A stretch of DNA of 64,000 nt from Schistocephalus solidus. Taxonomy: Eukaryota > Platyhelminthes > Cestoda > Diphyllobothriidea > Diphyllobothriidae. Positions within the stretch are counted from its first letter, which is position 1. Each line of letters begins with the position of its first letter. The notes under the pieces are model-generated. The model worked only from the letters and a program-made list of their open reading frames with translations. It did no database searches and was not told the DNA's origin. A program made the translations under genes and the position numbers. The DNA lies in assembly GCA_017591395.1 (NCBI GenBank), contig WEDG01005640.1, forward strand, positions 62,001 through 126,000, in the 5' to 3' direction. Below, piece by piece: positions 1 to 11,514 of the stretch.

Positions 1-708
1 AATCGCATATCCAGAAACTTTTTAAAACCAAAATATACCCTTTTTTACGTTTATAATTGGGAGAGGATGCAATTTTATACCAAACGAGTATAAGAAAGAC
101 TACTTTTATGCATGCTTTCTATAAGATACATTTGAATTTATAAAGACAGTGAAAATCGATGAGCAAAATACATACACTTAAGTAGCCCTTTTTACAGAGT
201 AGAATTTCTGCAGTTGATCAGAATGAAACTCGTTCGAAAGCCAGCATCCTACTCTGACTGAAATAGCTAATGATAAGCTTGCAAGATAATCAATCTAAGT
301 AATTTGTTCTATTCGAGAATCCATTTCAGAATTTCGGTCGCCATTTCATGCGATAAGGAGTCTACTGTAGATACTACTGGTTTTTTTTACAAGGCTCAGC
401 CTCTTTAAGTGTATTTTAGTGTGCAACTGTAAAAGGGGTTGGTGTGGAGAGTTGTTCTCCGTGTAAGATTTCGAAAGCTCAGACGAATAAAGCCATGATT
501 CTGGTGAACAAACCAACTTCTTCTTCTTTTATACACACACCTGGAATGCGAACTTTCGCCTCCATTCACAGTTTAAGTTCTCCGACTAGATACCGAAAAT
601 GTACATCCCTCTCCCCAGTAATAAAGCTGGCCTAATGCTAAATTGCAGGGCGATATACCTCCGACCCCCAAATCAACCCTGACCTTACACACAACCCTTA
701 CCATCCTT
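1..708. other. Non-coding stretch, no gene seen
   Basis: AT-rich sequence with no ORF that looks coding. It would lie downstream of, or in an intron of, the minus-strand ETS gene. The last 50 bases (about 655-705) are a C-rich run of 'accctgacc / aaccctta' type resembling the degenerate CCCTAA-like core of the MITE family seen elsewhere, but no terminal repeats were found here. Confidence 0.5.
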
Positions 709-960
709 CTTCAGTTCAGTTCAGGGAAATAAAGGCGAAGCCTTTGAGCTCCCTATGGATGTCAATGACACTGCAAATTAAAAAAGGTCGACATATAATG
801 GACGTTGGACAAAGGGTTATCTCCCCGTAACACTACAGGGCATCGGACAAACAATTATAAAATAGTATTACTCAAAACTATAGAGTAGTATGTTATATAA
901 CGCGTAAATTGTTGATGGGAATATGTTTGTGGTTATGGGAATATGCATTACTTTGGAGGG
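709..960 (-). mobile_element. 3' tail fragment of the CR1-like LINE
   Basis: This matches the 3' end of the LINE at 41484-45563. Shared parts are the terminal 'ttcagttcagttcaggg' pentamer repeat, the 'aggcgaagcctttga' block, 'ataatggacgttggac', and 'attataaaatartrttactc' followed by 'ataacgcgtaaatt'. In minus orientation the element ends in AATAAA-like sequence plus CTGAA repeats. This copy is uninterrupted where the 43-kb copy carries a nested insertion, so it shows the empty target site. Confidence 0.75.
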
Positions 961-1499
961 ATCCACATTCCCTTGCCCGCCTGAGCACTCCTAGGTGCAC
1001 TTGCATAGCGTATTCAGGTGGGAACGCCTTACCCCCCAGTCCCTTTTAACTGCCTTTTTGATACACATTTTGGATACTGAAATAAAACTGGGATAACTCG
1101 CCGAAGGCTGGAAAGATTGACTTCTTCACATTTCAGAAATATACATGAAAGATCAGAGTATTTCAAAGTTAAAGGTTCCCGTTAAAATACATGTCGGAAA
1201 AGTTTTGTAGTTTTAACAATTTACTTGAAGGAGCGAAGTGCTCCACGTACTCTGAATGTTTGGGCATCACACTGCTAACGGCGTGAGGCTCAGTGAACTA
1301 AATAAATATAATTGGACAAATGCGGGTTTACTCAAACAAACCCGCATAAGCAAGTTTTAACTTTCTTCGAGGTATGTCAAGAATTAACTGCATTCATTGT
1401 ACAAAATAGATTAACTCAGATAGAATGAATGACCCTACTTAAAAATTAAAACCAAGTGTACAACCAAGAGCTCTCAATTTCGCCAATTTGAGCACATTT
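961..1499. other. Non-coding stretch
   Basis: No recognisable coding or repeat structure was found between the LINE tail and the PLE relic. Confidence 0.4.
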
Positions 1500-3840
1500 T
1501 TTTGCCATCAGTGCTCCGTGCAGCGCGCTGTTCGGATAAATCCGCCCTGCGGATAGCGTTAACTCAAGTTCAGCTGTACATCCTCCATCGCTGCCTTGAC
1601 AAACAATTGGCTCCTAAATGTGTCACTTACAAATCTCCTGTAAATTCGATTCTAGCAAAAGAGACTGTGACTCGACATGGCAGAATGGTGCTTATTCATG
1701 ATTTTCACCAAAGACTGCAACGTTACAACTTCAAGATCGACCAAGTCAAATTACATTTCTGGGCAACTACTGGTGAGGAAGTGAATGATCTTGAGTAGAA
1801 CATCCCCAGGCAATCTCAGAAAGTCCATGCCCAAAGAGACAAGGAAGTATCATTTAAAGTAGCCAAAATGTGACTACCCAACTCAGACAAATCGTCCAGC
1901 GTCTTTGTAGATAACCCTTCGTCTAAGCCTTTCACCAGCACGCAACTTGCATTTCGTGAACGTGAAGCCACTTTCAAAAGAGCATACGCCACACCCACAG
2001 AGTTTATTGCGTCATTTGAATCCGTTCTTCATTTAACAAGGGCACCGGAAGAGACGAAAGATTTTATTCGTCACCAAACCTCCTCCTTATCCATGCGACA
2101 CAGGAGATGCGAAATATTTTGTAAGGAAGAACAGCGAGGACTAAGGAGTCTAAAAACTGATAAAACAAATATATTGCCTGCCGGCAAAGGTCGTTAAACT
2201 GTAGTGCTAAACAAATCAGATTATCAGAACAAAGCAAGGAGCCTGCTCGATAACCATCAATCTTATAAACTATGCCATGCCAAGGATATAAAGAGCTGTT
2301 CACCCAGATAAACAAAAGCCTGAAACAACTCAGAGCTGAAGAGGCCGTCACATCCAGCGACTGGTGCTCTATTAAACCCACCGACTCCGCCATGGCTCGT
2401 TTTTTACGGTCTGCCGAAGGTACACATGGCAAATGTACCACTCAGGTCTATCGTGTCCTTTCGTGGAACTCCGACATACGGTCTGGTAAAATGGATATTC
2501 GGTTGCCTTAAGTTTTTGGCCGAAGGCTCACCAACAACAGAAGCTTCTGCGAATCAATTTCTAGAACACATAAAAAATTAATGTCGTTTCACTCTTTACC
2601 TCCCTTCCGTAACATCTAGCGATAGACATTGTGAAACAACTACTGGCTGAACGTTATGATGAGACAGACAAGCCCCTGAAGTCCGAACGCCTACTCAAGC
2701 TTATACAACTGCCTAAAAACTTATTTCAAATTTGGTGGACAGGTGTATCAACAAAGGCGCTCCTATGGGATCCACCATCAGGCCTGATTGCTGAAGTAGT
2801 CCTTCAGCTAAAAGAAAATACTTGGTGTTCACCGAGTATCAACCGGAATTCCGGGCTCGTTTTGTTGGCGATAACTTCGTCATTATTAAAACAACCGAAA
2901 ATGAGCACCTCAGGAAATTACTGAACTCGGTAAACCCTAATATCCAGTTAACGATGGAAGGCGAGCCCAACAACCACCTCCTTTTCCTCGACATGCTTGT
3001 TCGCCGGTGTACGACTGCACAACTGCAAACCACAGTGTTTAGAAATGCCACCAACACGATGTAAATAGTACACTTTAACAGCAAACACCTTCTGTCTTAC
3101 AAACGCAGCTGTATCCGCACTCCATCAAAAAGATTCGAAACCCATTGTAGTACGCCAGCATACAAAAGGGCTGAACGACTGTACCCCCAGTAGCTCTTCA
3201 AAGCTACTCGATATCCTCGAGAAAAGCAAGCAACAAGCAAACAGACGATGGCCAAGGGAACAGCAACCTGAAGCCTGCAGGGCCATTCTCATCATTAAAG
3301 GAGTCTCTGAGGCGGTTCTCCGACTCTTACAAGCTACCAGAGTAGGCATAGCCTACCAACTCAAAGCGAAAATTCAAAGCCGTTTGATGTAACCCAAGGA
3401 CTCACTGCTACTACGTGAAACCTCAGAAGTTGTCTACAAAATAACCTGCAACGAAAGGGACTGTAATTACGTTGGGTAAAGTGGGCGGAATTAGCAGACC
3501 TGTCTGTAAGAGCGCAAATCAGTAGTTCGGAGGCTAGACCCACGCTCTCAGCTTGCATCGCACGTGGGAGAAACTGGCCATACTTTAGATCTTCAGGGAA
3601 CCGTCATCGTAGGTCACGGTAACTCAAAAATTGAACGACTAACGCTTGGGGCCTGGTATTCAGATGCCAACTTCAACAGCCATCTTGACCTTCCTGCAGC
3701 TGATAAATTCTAGCCTCATTACGTACGCGAAGCTCAGGACAAGACTAACACGCATAATTCAAGAAAGCCGCACAAACACAGCCCGAGAACGAACTCAATT
3801 GACTAATAAAAAGAGCCGCCAGACCAGGCAATACCGGTAG
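1500..3840 (+). pseudogene. Penelope-like element (PLE), nearly full length, decayed
   Basis: Reading across all three forward frames recovers the PLE protein in order. An N-terminal region lies near 1502-1798. A block near 1905-2035 reads 'SSKPFTSTQLAFRE' then 'PTEFIASFESVLHLTR'. A reverse transcriptase follows to about 3064, including 'FVGDNFVII' where active elements have YVDD, then 'TMEGEPNNHLLFLDMLV' and 'TTVFRNATNTM'. A GIY-YIG-type endonuclease lies near 3440-3700, with 'CNERDCNYVG', 'ASHVGETGHT' and 'DLPAADKF'. There are many stops and frameshifts and the catalytic YVDD is lost, so it is inactive. It lies antisense to the ETS gene, downstream of the last exon found and probably in an intron. 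The identity rests on recognising the family's block order; no alignment was run. Confidence 0.85.
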
Positions 3841-4283
3841 AGGGCTCAACTGCACCCCACTCCACCCCCCATCGAGGGAATGCAGTGAGACTGTCCGCCA
3901 AACATCCTCCATCAAAGGGCCGAGGCAGCGAACGACAAAAGTCGTTCAGCTCGAGTCTGAAAAGCAGGCCATGGCACGCCACTTCTGGTTCTGTTCGGTT
4001 ATCTGCAGTTGCTTTGACAAAGGTGAGCCGATCAAGCTCTCCGAAACAGATAAAATTGAATCGGTGAACCCGTCTTATTTCCCAAGTGTACATATTTTCC
4101 CACAAATAAAACAAATGTAAAAATGCGTCATAAATGTCCCCGCGAATGGCTTAGTATATGCAGAATCCTTTGTGAACATCGAATCTGGACGCCGTTCTCG
4201 AGAGTAGAAAGCAAGCACCACTGCCATGCATAAAAAAATCTGCTTACTCAAATTCATAAGTAGTAGTATTTTTAGACCGTTAC
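3841..4283 (-). other. Presumed intron 3 start of the ETS gene
   Basis: Begins with the donor GTAACG (minus strand, 4283 downward). No continuation of the ETS domain was found here or further left. Confidence 0.45.
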
Positions 4284-5209
4284 TTGCCTCATCGCGCGGG
4301 CCATCTTCTCGTAGTTCATGCGCGAATTATTGCGATAGCGACCCCACTCGCGGGCTGCCTGCCGTGTGTCAGTTATCCTAAATATGCCAGCCGACTGATT
4401 GACCCACTGGAAGGCTGAGGTCTTTCGTGAATTCAGTGATCGCAGAATGAATTCCCACAGCTCAAATTGCTTCCTATTCCTTCTGCAATTCAATTGCACA
4501 TTAGTCGTTGTCGCAGTTGCTGGGCCAGCAGAACTTTCAGGACAGGAGCGAGAACCCTGGGTCGTATCTACCTCGGATGGTTGCATCTGTAGGCGCTGAA
4601 CCTCAAGAGGTCTTAGGCCAGGGTTGTCAGTGTTCGAACGAGGTGACTGTTTATGCGGCCACCAGGGTTCCCCACTGGCTTGGTAGTCCTCGGAGTGAAG
4701 CATGGCTCGTCTTCGTTTTGTACCCTCATAGGCTGGGTGAGAGTAACTCAATTCCTCCTCGCTGGCAGAACTCTGCTCATCAAGCTCTTCAACCCATTCT
4801 TTTCGCCCGCCCAGCAAAATGAACCGCTTACGCCTTGCTTTATACCTCACCAGTCGCTCTTCGTTTCGGCAGATTTGTCTGCACTGTTCCGCCTCGGATC
4901 CGGTTTCTGTGCTCTCCGAGTCCACCGCCAGTTGGGTCGAAGGACAAAACAGGCGAGGTTTCAATGAGGTGTTGGCTCGTGTTGCTTTGAGGGGCTTATT
5001 ATAATGCGTCGTGCTGGAAGAATGCGCAGACGGGAGATTGGAATGATTAATTCTTCGATGGGGTGCTGGTCTAGTGGGTTCACCGGATCGCCGATGGGTG
5101 TGTACGGGTGAGGTAGTTATTTGAGAACGGTTTTTAATCGGGGCTTGTTCGCGTGGTCCTTTTTCAGACGTTGCGTTGAGCACCTGATCCACATCTTCAG
5201 CTGCAAGTG
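4284..5209 (-). CDS. ETS-family transcription factor, exon with ETS DNA-binding domain
   Basis: Sequence-specific DNA-binding transcription factor of the ETS family, acting in the nucleus on GGAA-core sites. The exon starts after an excellent acceptor (pyrimidine tract then ACAG|CACTTGC on the minus strand). It is open for 308 codons and ends at CAA|GTAACG. Its last 59 codons (4460-4284) are an ETS domain: 'LWEFILRSLNS', 'FQWVNQSAGIFRI', 'AAREWGRYRN' and 'MNYEKMARAMR'. All three conserved tryptophans are present, as are both arginines of the recognition helix. The domain is cut just after AMRQ, where SPDEF-type proteins read RQYYKKG; the final beta strands should be on a next exon that I do not see. 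Upstream is a Ser/Arg/Glu-rich linker with a basic stretch 'KARRKRF'. The subfamily is uncertain (ESE/SPDEF-like, weak). Confidence 0.9.
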
Positions 5210-6337
5210 CTGTAGAGGGAGCAAAATAGGAATGCAGTGTAAGAAGACGGGAAATGAACCTACCAAATATTTGAAACATGTAACACTAGGAGGCTTTGAG
5301 CTCTGGACAACAGTGGCTATTATCCACCAGTTTGCTGTCAGCTAAGGAACTGGTAGTGAAAGCTCACATAGCCTTCTGGTAGAATGCAGGAACAGGAACT
5401 GCCCGTAATTACAAGATGGGAACGTTTCCTGCGGAGGGGAGAGGGGGGAGGGCGTATAAGCAACTCCGAACAATAAACTTACCATAAAATTTTCAAAATA
5501 AGCCTCTTTTTGCGTACCAGGAATTTTGGTAGCCTGGCTTACAACACCACAAGCCAAACGGCAGCGGAGAAACTAGGAGATTAGGTGAATATTTAGTCGG
5601 CAAGGTGGATGCTCCCCTCAGCAAATCGAACGTTCGTGAACACGGTGCAATTGCTAAAGTGGTTGACTACGCTTCATCTCAAAGTCTGACCTGATTTTAA
5701 ACCCTTGATCTATTTAAGCTTGAGTTGGAATACTTCCAGCTAGTGGTCACATGACAACCAGAAACAACCATTTAAGTGATTCCGTTTTCTCGGTAGCTTT
5801 GTGTCACCTGCTGATGTTGTGACTACACGAAAACGGCGTGGTCCTGAATCCGGCTACCTAAGGCAAATAGACTGAAGTATCCACATGGACATTTCTCCTC
5901 ACGTGACTCTTCTGATTAGCGGATCTTTAGCCTGCTGGTGTCGAACTCGGTTATGTAATGAGATTAACTTACAGCATGTAAAACTGTTTATATGCACAAA
6001 TAACTACGGTGGGCCTAATGGAAGCCCTTATTTAAAAAACTGTTAACTAAGTGTTGAGATGAAGTAATATCACAAGCAGGAATGAAACTGACGTTCACAA
6101 GACTGTGCCCTGTGGATTTCAAGATCACGAACAGCGACCACCCAGCCTACCTGGGAGAAAAGGTAGTCTTATTCTGCTACCATATGCATTTTCAGTTATA
6201 GCTGGTCCTTCTGGGTGTTTAACTGAAGGCTTACACACGGGCTTTTTAAAGTTTTCAAAGGTTTCGGAACCTACAACTCATGCATCACTGGCTGACAGAG
6301 AAAAAATAAGTCACACCAGTCCTTCCTGTTTCGACTG

Positions 6338-6600
6338 TTGAGTACTCATCATGGTTAGAGCGTTGGGCTGCTGATCGACGGGTTGCGGGTTCGATCCTCC
6401 AGTTTGGCATCACCTGGGGCTTGATTATGGCTCGCTGATGACGTTCAATGAGCCAGAAATGGCCATTCCAGTCTGCCTTGTCTTTATCGACATTGCTACT
6501 CTGCCTTTCCTACTACTAGCTGCTGGTGGGGCTCGAGAGTGGGCTCCAAGGCAGAACGAGAAAGTTGGTTCCGTTGGCGCTCGTGAGCGTTCATCAACTA
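6338..6600 (+). mobile_element. tRNA-hammerhead SINE, diverged copy
   Basis: A tRNA-like head has A-box-like 'catcatggttagagcg' and a perfect B box 'gggttcgatcc'; its anticodon-loop position reads like tRNA-Ser(GCT). It is followed by the hammerhead-like body and then the third module ('gctggtggggctcgagag', 'ggctccaaggcagaacgag'). Order: head, body, module 2. There is no (TA)n. Confidence 0.75.
6429..6473 (+). ncRNA. Hammerhead-like segment of SINE (diverged)
   Basis: CTGATGA at 6435-6441 and 'ccaGAAAtggccatt' are kept. Stem II is altered but can still pair (GUUC with GAGC). Stem I has a mismatch. Probably inactive in cleavage. Confidence 0.5.
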
Positions 6601-9600
6601 TAGCCTACAAGGTTTCCAGGTCAAACTTATGGGGAAAAACAAAACCCCGCATTGACTTCCATGTGTTTTTATATATTCCGACTGCAACATGCAGGACATT
6701 CTTACCATCAAAGTACTGAAACTCTCAGTTATTGATGTGTAGATTTGACGGGAGCGAAAAAAGTAGTCGAGGTAGTAGTATTTACCTAATTTTGTAATAT
6801 TCAAGGTGACGATGCAAAATGAAAAAGGCTGAGTTATAAAAATAACCTTTAAAATGTCCAAAGTAAACTTCCCAGCAGGATTTCCGTTATACTTTTAATT
6901 CTATGAAGGTCTTGAAGACGTACGCTTACTTGTCCACGTGATTCGACTAAAAATGCCCCAGTTGACTCATCAACTAGCTGGAAGCCCAACAATGTTCTGA
7001 GTGCTGCATCATGCCATTTTGTTTTTTGATATGTAAGCCCCTCCCTTACAGAGCATATGACCCTTGCTTGAAGAGGAATACCGGATGGGCGAATTTTTCA
7101 TTAAGAGTTACGTTGCCGTGGTTACCCGCCCACAACAATCTCCCCGGCCGACACAATACCCTCGACGTCGTCAACAGACCTCGGCCAGATGCAGAAGGAT
7201 AGCATTTGGTGGCGGGTCATATGCGGCCATTTCTGCGTTCAAAAATACGTACCTGAGGCACAATGGCATAGGTAATGGAGACTGTTACACCAGGAGTATT
7301 TATACATTCTTCCGCAAAACATACCCCAAAAAACATTCGCAACCGGGAAAAAACGAGCTTGCGTGCAGACTCACACGGACACAGGTACGCTCAGTCGGCG
7401 TCTCGTGCGCAGATGTGGTCTAACTGTCTGGTTAGTCAAAAGCTCTAACTAATAATCCATTCGTTCCTCTGAAACCGACTAACAGAACGGCGCAATACCA
7501 CCATTCGGCGTCCTACTACTGCAAGGTCATCGCCTGTGACTGTGAGCGCCCTCAGACGCGCTGGCCTTACGATCTGACCGATCACTTCAGCTGACGACTG
7601 CAACACACATCCAGACAGCCACGACCGTCCATGTCTCACACGTCGCACTAGTACATAAGACCCTTGAGCTCCTTCCAGCTAGCCGCATGGCCAAAATATT
7701 TTTTTCTCTCTCTGAGGCATCTTGTCAACACACGCTTTGGTCTCGCCAAAAGCCGCTGGAATACGGAATGAAGCCCCTGTTTCCATGTCTCTCATCTTCT
7801 TCGACTACTGAGGTCTCGTCCTGGAGACTGTAGCGCATAGTACTTTGCTCTACCCGGGCACCTACCTCTCCCCCTCAGTTCAATTTTATTGTAATTTTTC
7901 GGTTTTTTTTGGTGCAGGTGAACATTGACCTCTTTGGCTTCCCAAATAAAAGCATTTATCAAGCGGAAGGCAGCTGTCCTGAACAGATGACCATTTAACA
8001 GTCTGTAAGGCGGCAAACTAAACAATAACAGCGAAAATGCAGAGAAAACTAGAAACCTCTTTGAAACCCATATGGTGCGGTTGTGTGAGAGGTAAGACCG
8101 GTGACATGAAAGACGCAGTAGGGGCATCGTATTTAGTCAAAACTGCACTGAAACGTATTTCCGACCGTCTGGTGCCGGTCTTTCTCGTAGAGCGTGCTTA
8201 CGGGAAGAAGGAGGCAGTCGAAACAGTGTGGTACAGAAAGCGTTCTAACATAAATACACTGCTCGTACGAATCATCCCTACTGCTCGATCCTGTTGTGAA
8301 AGACCATTTTTGACTGGCAGTTTATCGATGGTCATGGTTTATCATGTTGGAGACTGACACTGTCGCTCAATGACGACAGACTTCCATCAGATGGAGCACT
8401 AACCTGCCTAGGTTTTCGATACGGACGGGACTGACGATGATAACAAGTTGTAACACGTGTACAGGCGTACAGGTTTTAACAGGGTCTTTGGACATACCGT
8501 CCATCGTACGGATTCACGCTCATCAGTTCCTGTATGGCATAAAGGCCCATGACCAACTTATGCGAACGTGCATCTTGGCTAGTGGGTACTTTTCATGGAG
8601 GATTAGCAACCGGGCCTTGTCTGTGTTTCGCCTCGAACTGCAGTCGCCGTGTTCGGTCAGGCTTGCGTGCATGAAAATGCCAGTCTAACGAATGCTACGT
8701 TTTGCTAGGTGTCACAGCCAGAGTGTGGTTTTCGCCAGCTACAGTAGTTACTTCGCCGAAGTATGGACGTTTTCGAAATGAACTCGACGGTGCCGGCGAA
8801 AGCGGTTCATCTCACAGACCACATTGGTTAATGTATCCCTACATTCGGGACACTGTCTCCTACTACAGTCTTTTCTGTGCATGCCAGGGATGGAGTTCTC
8901 TGGCGTTGCATATGAAGGTCAAAGGTCAAAGAGGCACATTTTCATTAAGTCGAGAAATCAGAGTCATAGAAGCCTCCAAAAGGTCAACTGGCTTAGTAGC
9001 TGGGTGGTTAGTAATGAAACGGGACTTACGAGGGGAGGAGCGCTTAGTTATCCACCTGGGATATGGAGAAGAAGTGCAATCTTCCATAAGAATCATGTTA
9101 ACATTACAAATTCTCTATTAGTAAGGAGGAATTATTGTCTGCAGTTCACTTTTAAATTAATTTTCGAATAGATCCATTTTAAATTAAGTTATATTAACTT
9201 CTATGGGTGTAACATCCTGGTCTGGGTGCTACATGGGGGTCTAAATGTTGAAAAGTCCTTGATAGTGGTAATGCCATTTAAAGATCAGTAATCAATGAGC
9301 AGATGCAAAATGCCATCATTTCAAGGAAAGGCAATAACTGATTTTCCATTTACTCGTCGGTCAATAGAAACAACAGTCATTTTATCAAAAGCAAACTGAG
9401 CCAGAGTTAGCTGTCTTGTCAGTACAAACAACCTCTCAAATCTACCTGGTAAGAGCTTCCTGTGGCAGTAGAGACTGTTGGCAAGGGAGTCATCTGTTGC
9501 TATTTCTAAATTGAAAGCCATGACACATTGGATTTTATGTGCGCCGAGTTACATAGGAGCATCCTTTATAAAAAGATTTCAAATACACTTCCACGGTCCC

Positions 9601-9785
9601 ATGCTTGGTGTGAACTGTTTGTTTGAATAAACAGTTTGAAGGCGCCAACTACAAGCAGGCTAGCACGAATCTACAGAAAAAAACTAGGACTGCTGTTCCT
9701 ATCAGTTGTAAAATAAAAAAGAAGGAGAATTTTTCTACGGGGTAGCCGGGGCCCATAAAAAAATGGAATGCAAAATGAGGAGTAC

Positions 9786-10423
9786 CTGGAAACTCGACGG
9801 TGGCTGTCCATGCGGTGTCAGCACTGGCCAGCTGGTGTTCCAATTCAATATCAGACAAACCCTTGGATGAATCGCCGTAGGGGAAAGTGTTGTGAAGGTC
9901 TGAAATTAGACTTGTCGTAAAACTGGGTACAAATGCCCCCTGCGAGTCGCCCAGTGAAGCATTTATTTCCAGTTGTTTGGTAGCCATTGGGGTTCTGTCA
10001 TCCATAGCTGGCCAGAGATAGGCGACCGCCTCTTCCAGTTCCCTGTCTTGAGAAGAGCTCTGATGGTTTGACTCAGACTCTGGGGTTGTATCTTATCCAG
10101 GGACAGTAAAGCCTCCACAGCGATTGTAGGATCCAGGAGAACAGTGGAACCCTCGACCTGTGCCTTCTGATCACCAGTCAGTTGAGGCACGATGTATTCG
10201 TCGTCGTAGTCAGGAAACCCGATTCTAGAGCTGGATCCAGTATCTTCCAGTCGGGATGGGGATGAGGTGGGACTCGCGGAGGAGTAGGAGGAATTCTGAA
10301 AGGAGGCGGCACTCGAAGTGGATTTTACCGAATGAGGTGAATGGGGTTCGTCTGTCGTCTGGAGAAACCCAGGCGTGCCGCTGAGGTAGGAACTCGAACA
10401 TAGAGGGTCTAGGCAGTCCGCAA
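9786..10423 (-). CDS. ETS-family gene, upstream exon 2 (internal frame change)
   Basis: The exon begins after a strong acceptor (long pyrimidine tract, CCCTTAG|TTGCGG) and ends at TTTCCAG|GTACTC. It encodes a Ser/Thr/Pro-rich, acidic region typical of transcription-factor linkers, with stretches such as 'SSSYLSGTPGFLQ' and 'DYDDEYIVPQLTGDQ'. The first frame runs to a stop at 9965-9963. A second frame opens after 10093 and continues 'ESESNHQSSSQDRELEEA' to the donor. Both frames look coding, so a one-base indel, a sequencing error or an unseen micro-intron must lie between about 10092 and 9966. The entry phase fits the exon at 11514-11430 and the exit phase fits the ETS-domain exon. It shows no motif of its own that proves ETS identity; the link rests on splice phases. 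Confidence 0.7.
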
Positions 10424-11429
10424 CTAAGGGCAGAACGGTAGAGAGAACAACAGGTAGTGGAAATACCATAAATGCATAAATGCCCGACTGGTCAAGATGC
10501 AAGATCGACTAGCATTAAACGTAATCGCAAGCTACTTCGACATCCCTTCAGGTCTGTCATTACCTTGAATCTACACAATTTTGTTCTTCTAACACACAGT
10601 TCGAAATCCCCTACCATTCCTAGTGCTGCCAAACTTCGAAGACTAATTTCTGATGAAAGGAGCTCCTTTCGATATTAATGAGCCATCTGGTAACCATTTT
10701 GTCGACTGCAAGGTATTATACGATTGTACGGAATAAAACCACGATAGGAAGGCCTTGTATGGCCGCCTAAACAGAACACAGGAATGGGAACCGCCCACCC
10801 GCTTAAAATAGGTGAATCTTATTTTAAATTTCAGGAAAAGTAAATACACCCGTGTCTTAACGCCAACACTAACCCCAACATCAGACTAAAATATCATCTT
10901 TATCTTAACCCTAGCCCCACCCTATACCTAAAACCCACAGCCAAAACGATAATAACCTTAACCCTTCGCCTATCATGATCCTAACCCAAAAGCTGACCAC
11001 AGTATTTACTTGGAATTTTGCGCAAAGTCATAAGTATTGTTGGCGGTTCCTATTACTGTGTCCTGTGGCCTGTTTAGGCGGCATCCTTACCAAAACTACT
11101 TCTGAGAACTGAGTGAGACCAGATTAAATAGTTCCAGCTATAAAAACCCCGTACCGTCAGATAATTCAGTAAACAAACCGTATTCTTACTCCCAACCGGA
11201 GTGCCTTAGAGAACAAAGGCCTACAGGCTAGAAACACCTGAAGTCCCAGTGACTTGTTCAGTTCAGTTTTATTTTTATTCACATCTCGGTCCTTTTTCCA
11301 ACCATACTCTGCTCAAAGAAACAATCTGTGTCAAAAAAGTATAATTCTCATGCTGATGCAAATTGACGTGGCTTGAACGCTCTAAAAACCGGAAAATGTC
11401 GAAAGCTGAAAATAAGGGAAATAGCTTAC
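10424..11429 (-). other. Intron 1 of the ETS gene
   Basis: Donor GCAA|GTAAGC at 11429 and acceptor CTTAG at 10424 (minus strand). The single base A left by exon 1 plus TT from exon 2 gives an ATT codon. It contains a complete MITE at 10743-11091. Confidence 0.55.
10743..11091 (+). mobile_element. MITE with telomere-like core, copy 1
   Basis: A 349-bp element with imperfect terminal inverted repeats of about 45 bp. Shared blocks are 'gccgcctaaacag', 'cacagga' and 'ggaaccgcc', with the right end reading GGTAAGGATG inward. It is flanked by 8-bp direct repeats, aaaaccac (10735-10742) and aaaactac (11092-11099), 7/8 identical. The core (about 10860-10985) is degenerate CCCTAA-type sequence. TIRs plus an 8-bp duplication fit a non-autonomous hAT element. 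No transposase is present. Confidence 0.8.
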
Positions 11430-11514
11430 TTGCGGAGGAATAGGAACTGCCAAATTTTTCGAAGGATGGGTCGTTCAAAAGGCCCAGATTGGAGGTGTGT
11501 ACTTTCATCATCAT
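11430..11514 (-). CDS. ETS-family gene, candidate first coding exon
   Basis: Starts at ATG 11514 (three ATGs in a row; context CCGAG before the first) and reads 'MMMKVHTSNLGLLNDPSFEK', then 'FGSSYSSAS', before donor GTAAGC. The phase joins exactly to exon 2. Upstream, 'CTTATCTTCAATCCAG' just before the ATG could be an acceptor, which would make a 5'-UTR intron upstream likely. The exon is short and is supported by donor, phase and plausible composition only. Confidence 0.5.

Larger units (their letters stand above)
5210..9785 (-). other. Intron 2 of the ETS gene
   Basis: Bounded by donor CCAG|GTACTC at 9785 and acceptor CTACAG at 5210 (minus strand). The phases match: exon 2 leaves one base (G), and the next exon supplies CA to complete a GCA codon. 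It contains a SINE relic at 6338-6600; the remainder shows no coding sequence I recognise. Intron status is inferred from splice sites and phase only. Confidence 0.65.

Noticed and set aside
10860..10985. True telomeric repeat / chromosome end
   Set aside because: Units are degenerate, short and enclosed by MITE ends, in several internal positions.
11255..11278. Another LINE tail ('gttcagttcagttttattttt')
   Set aside because: Only about 20 bases match the tail; no LINE body adjoins, so chance or a bare remnant cannot be told apart.
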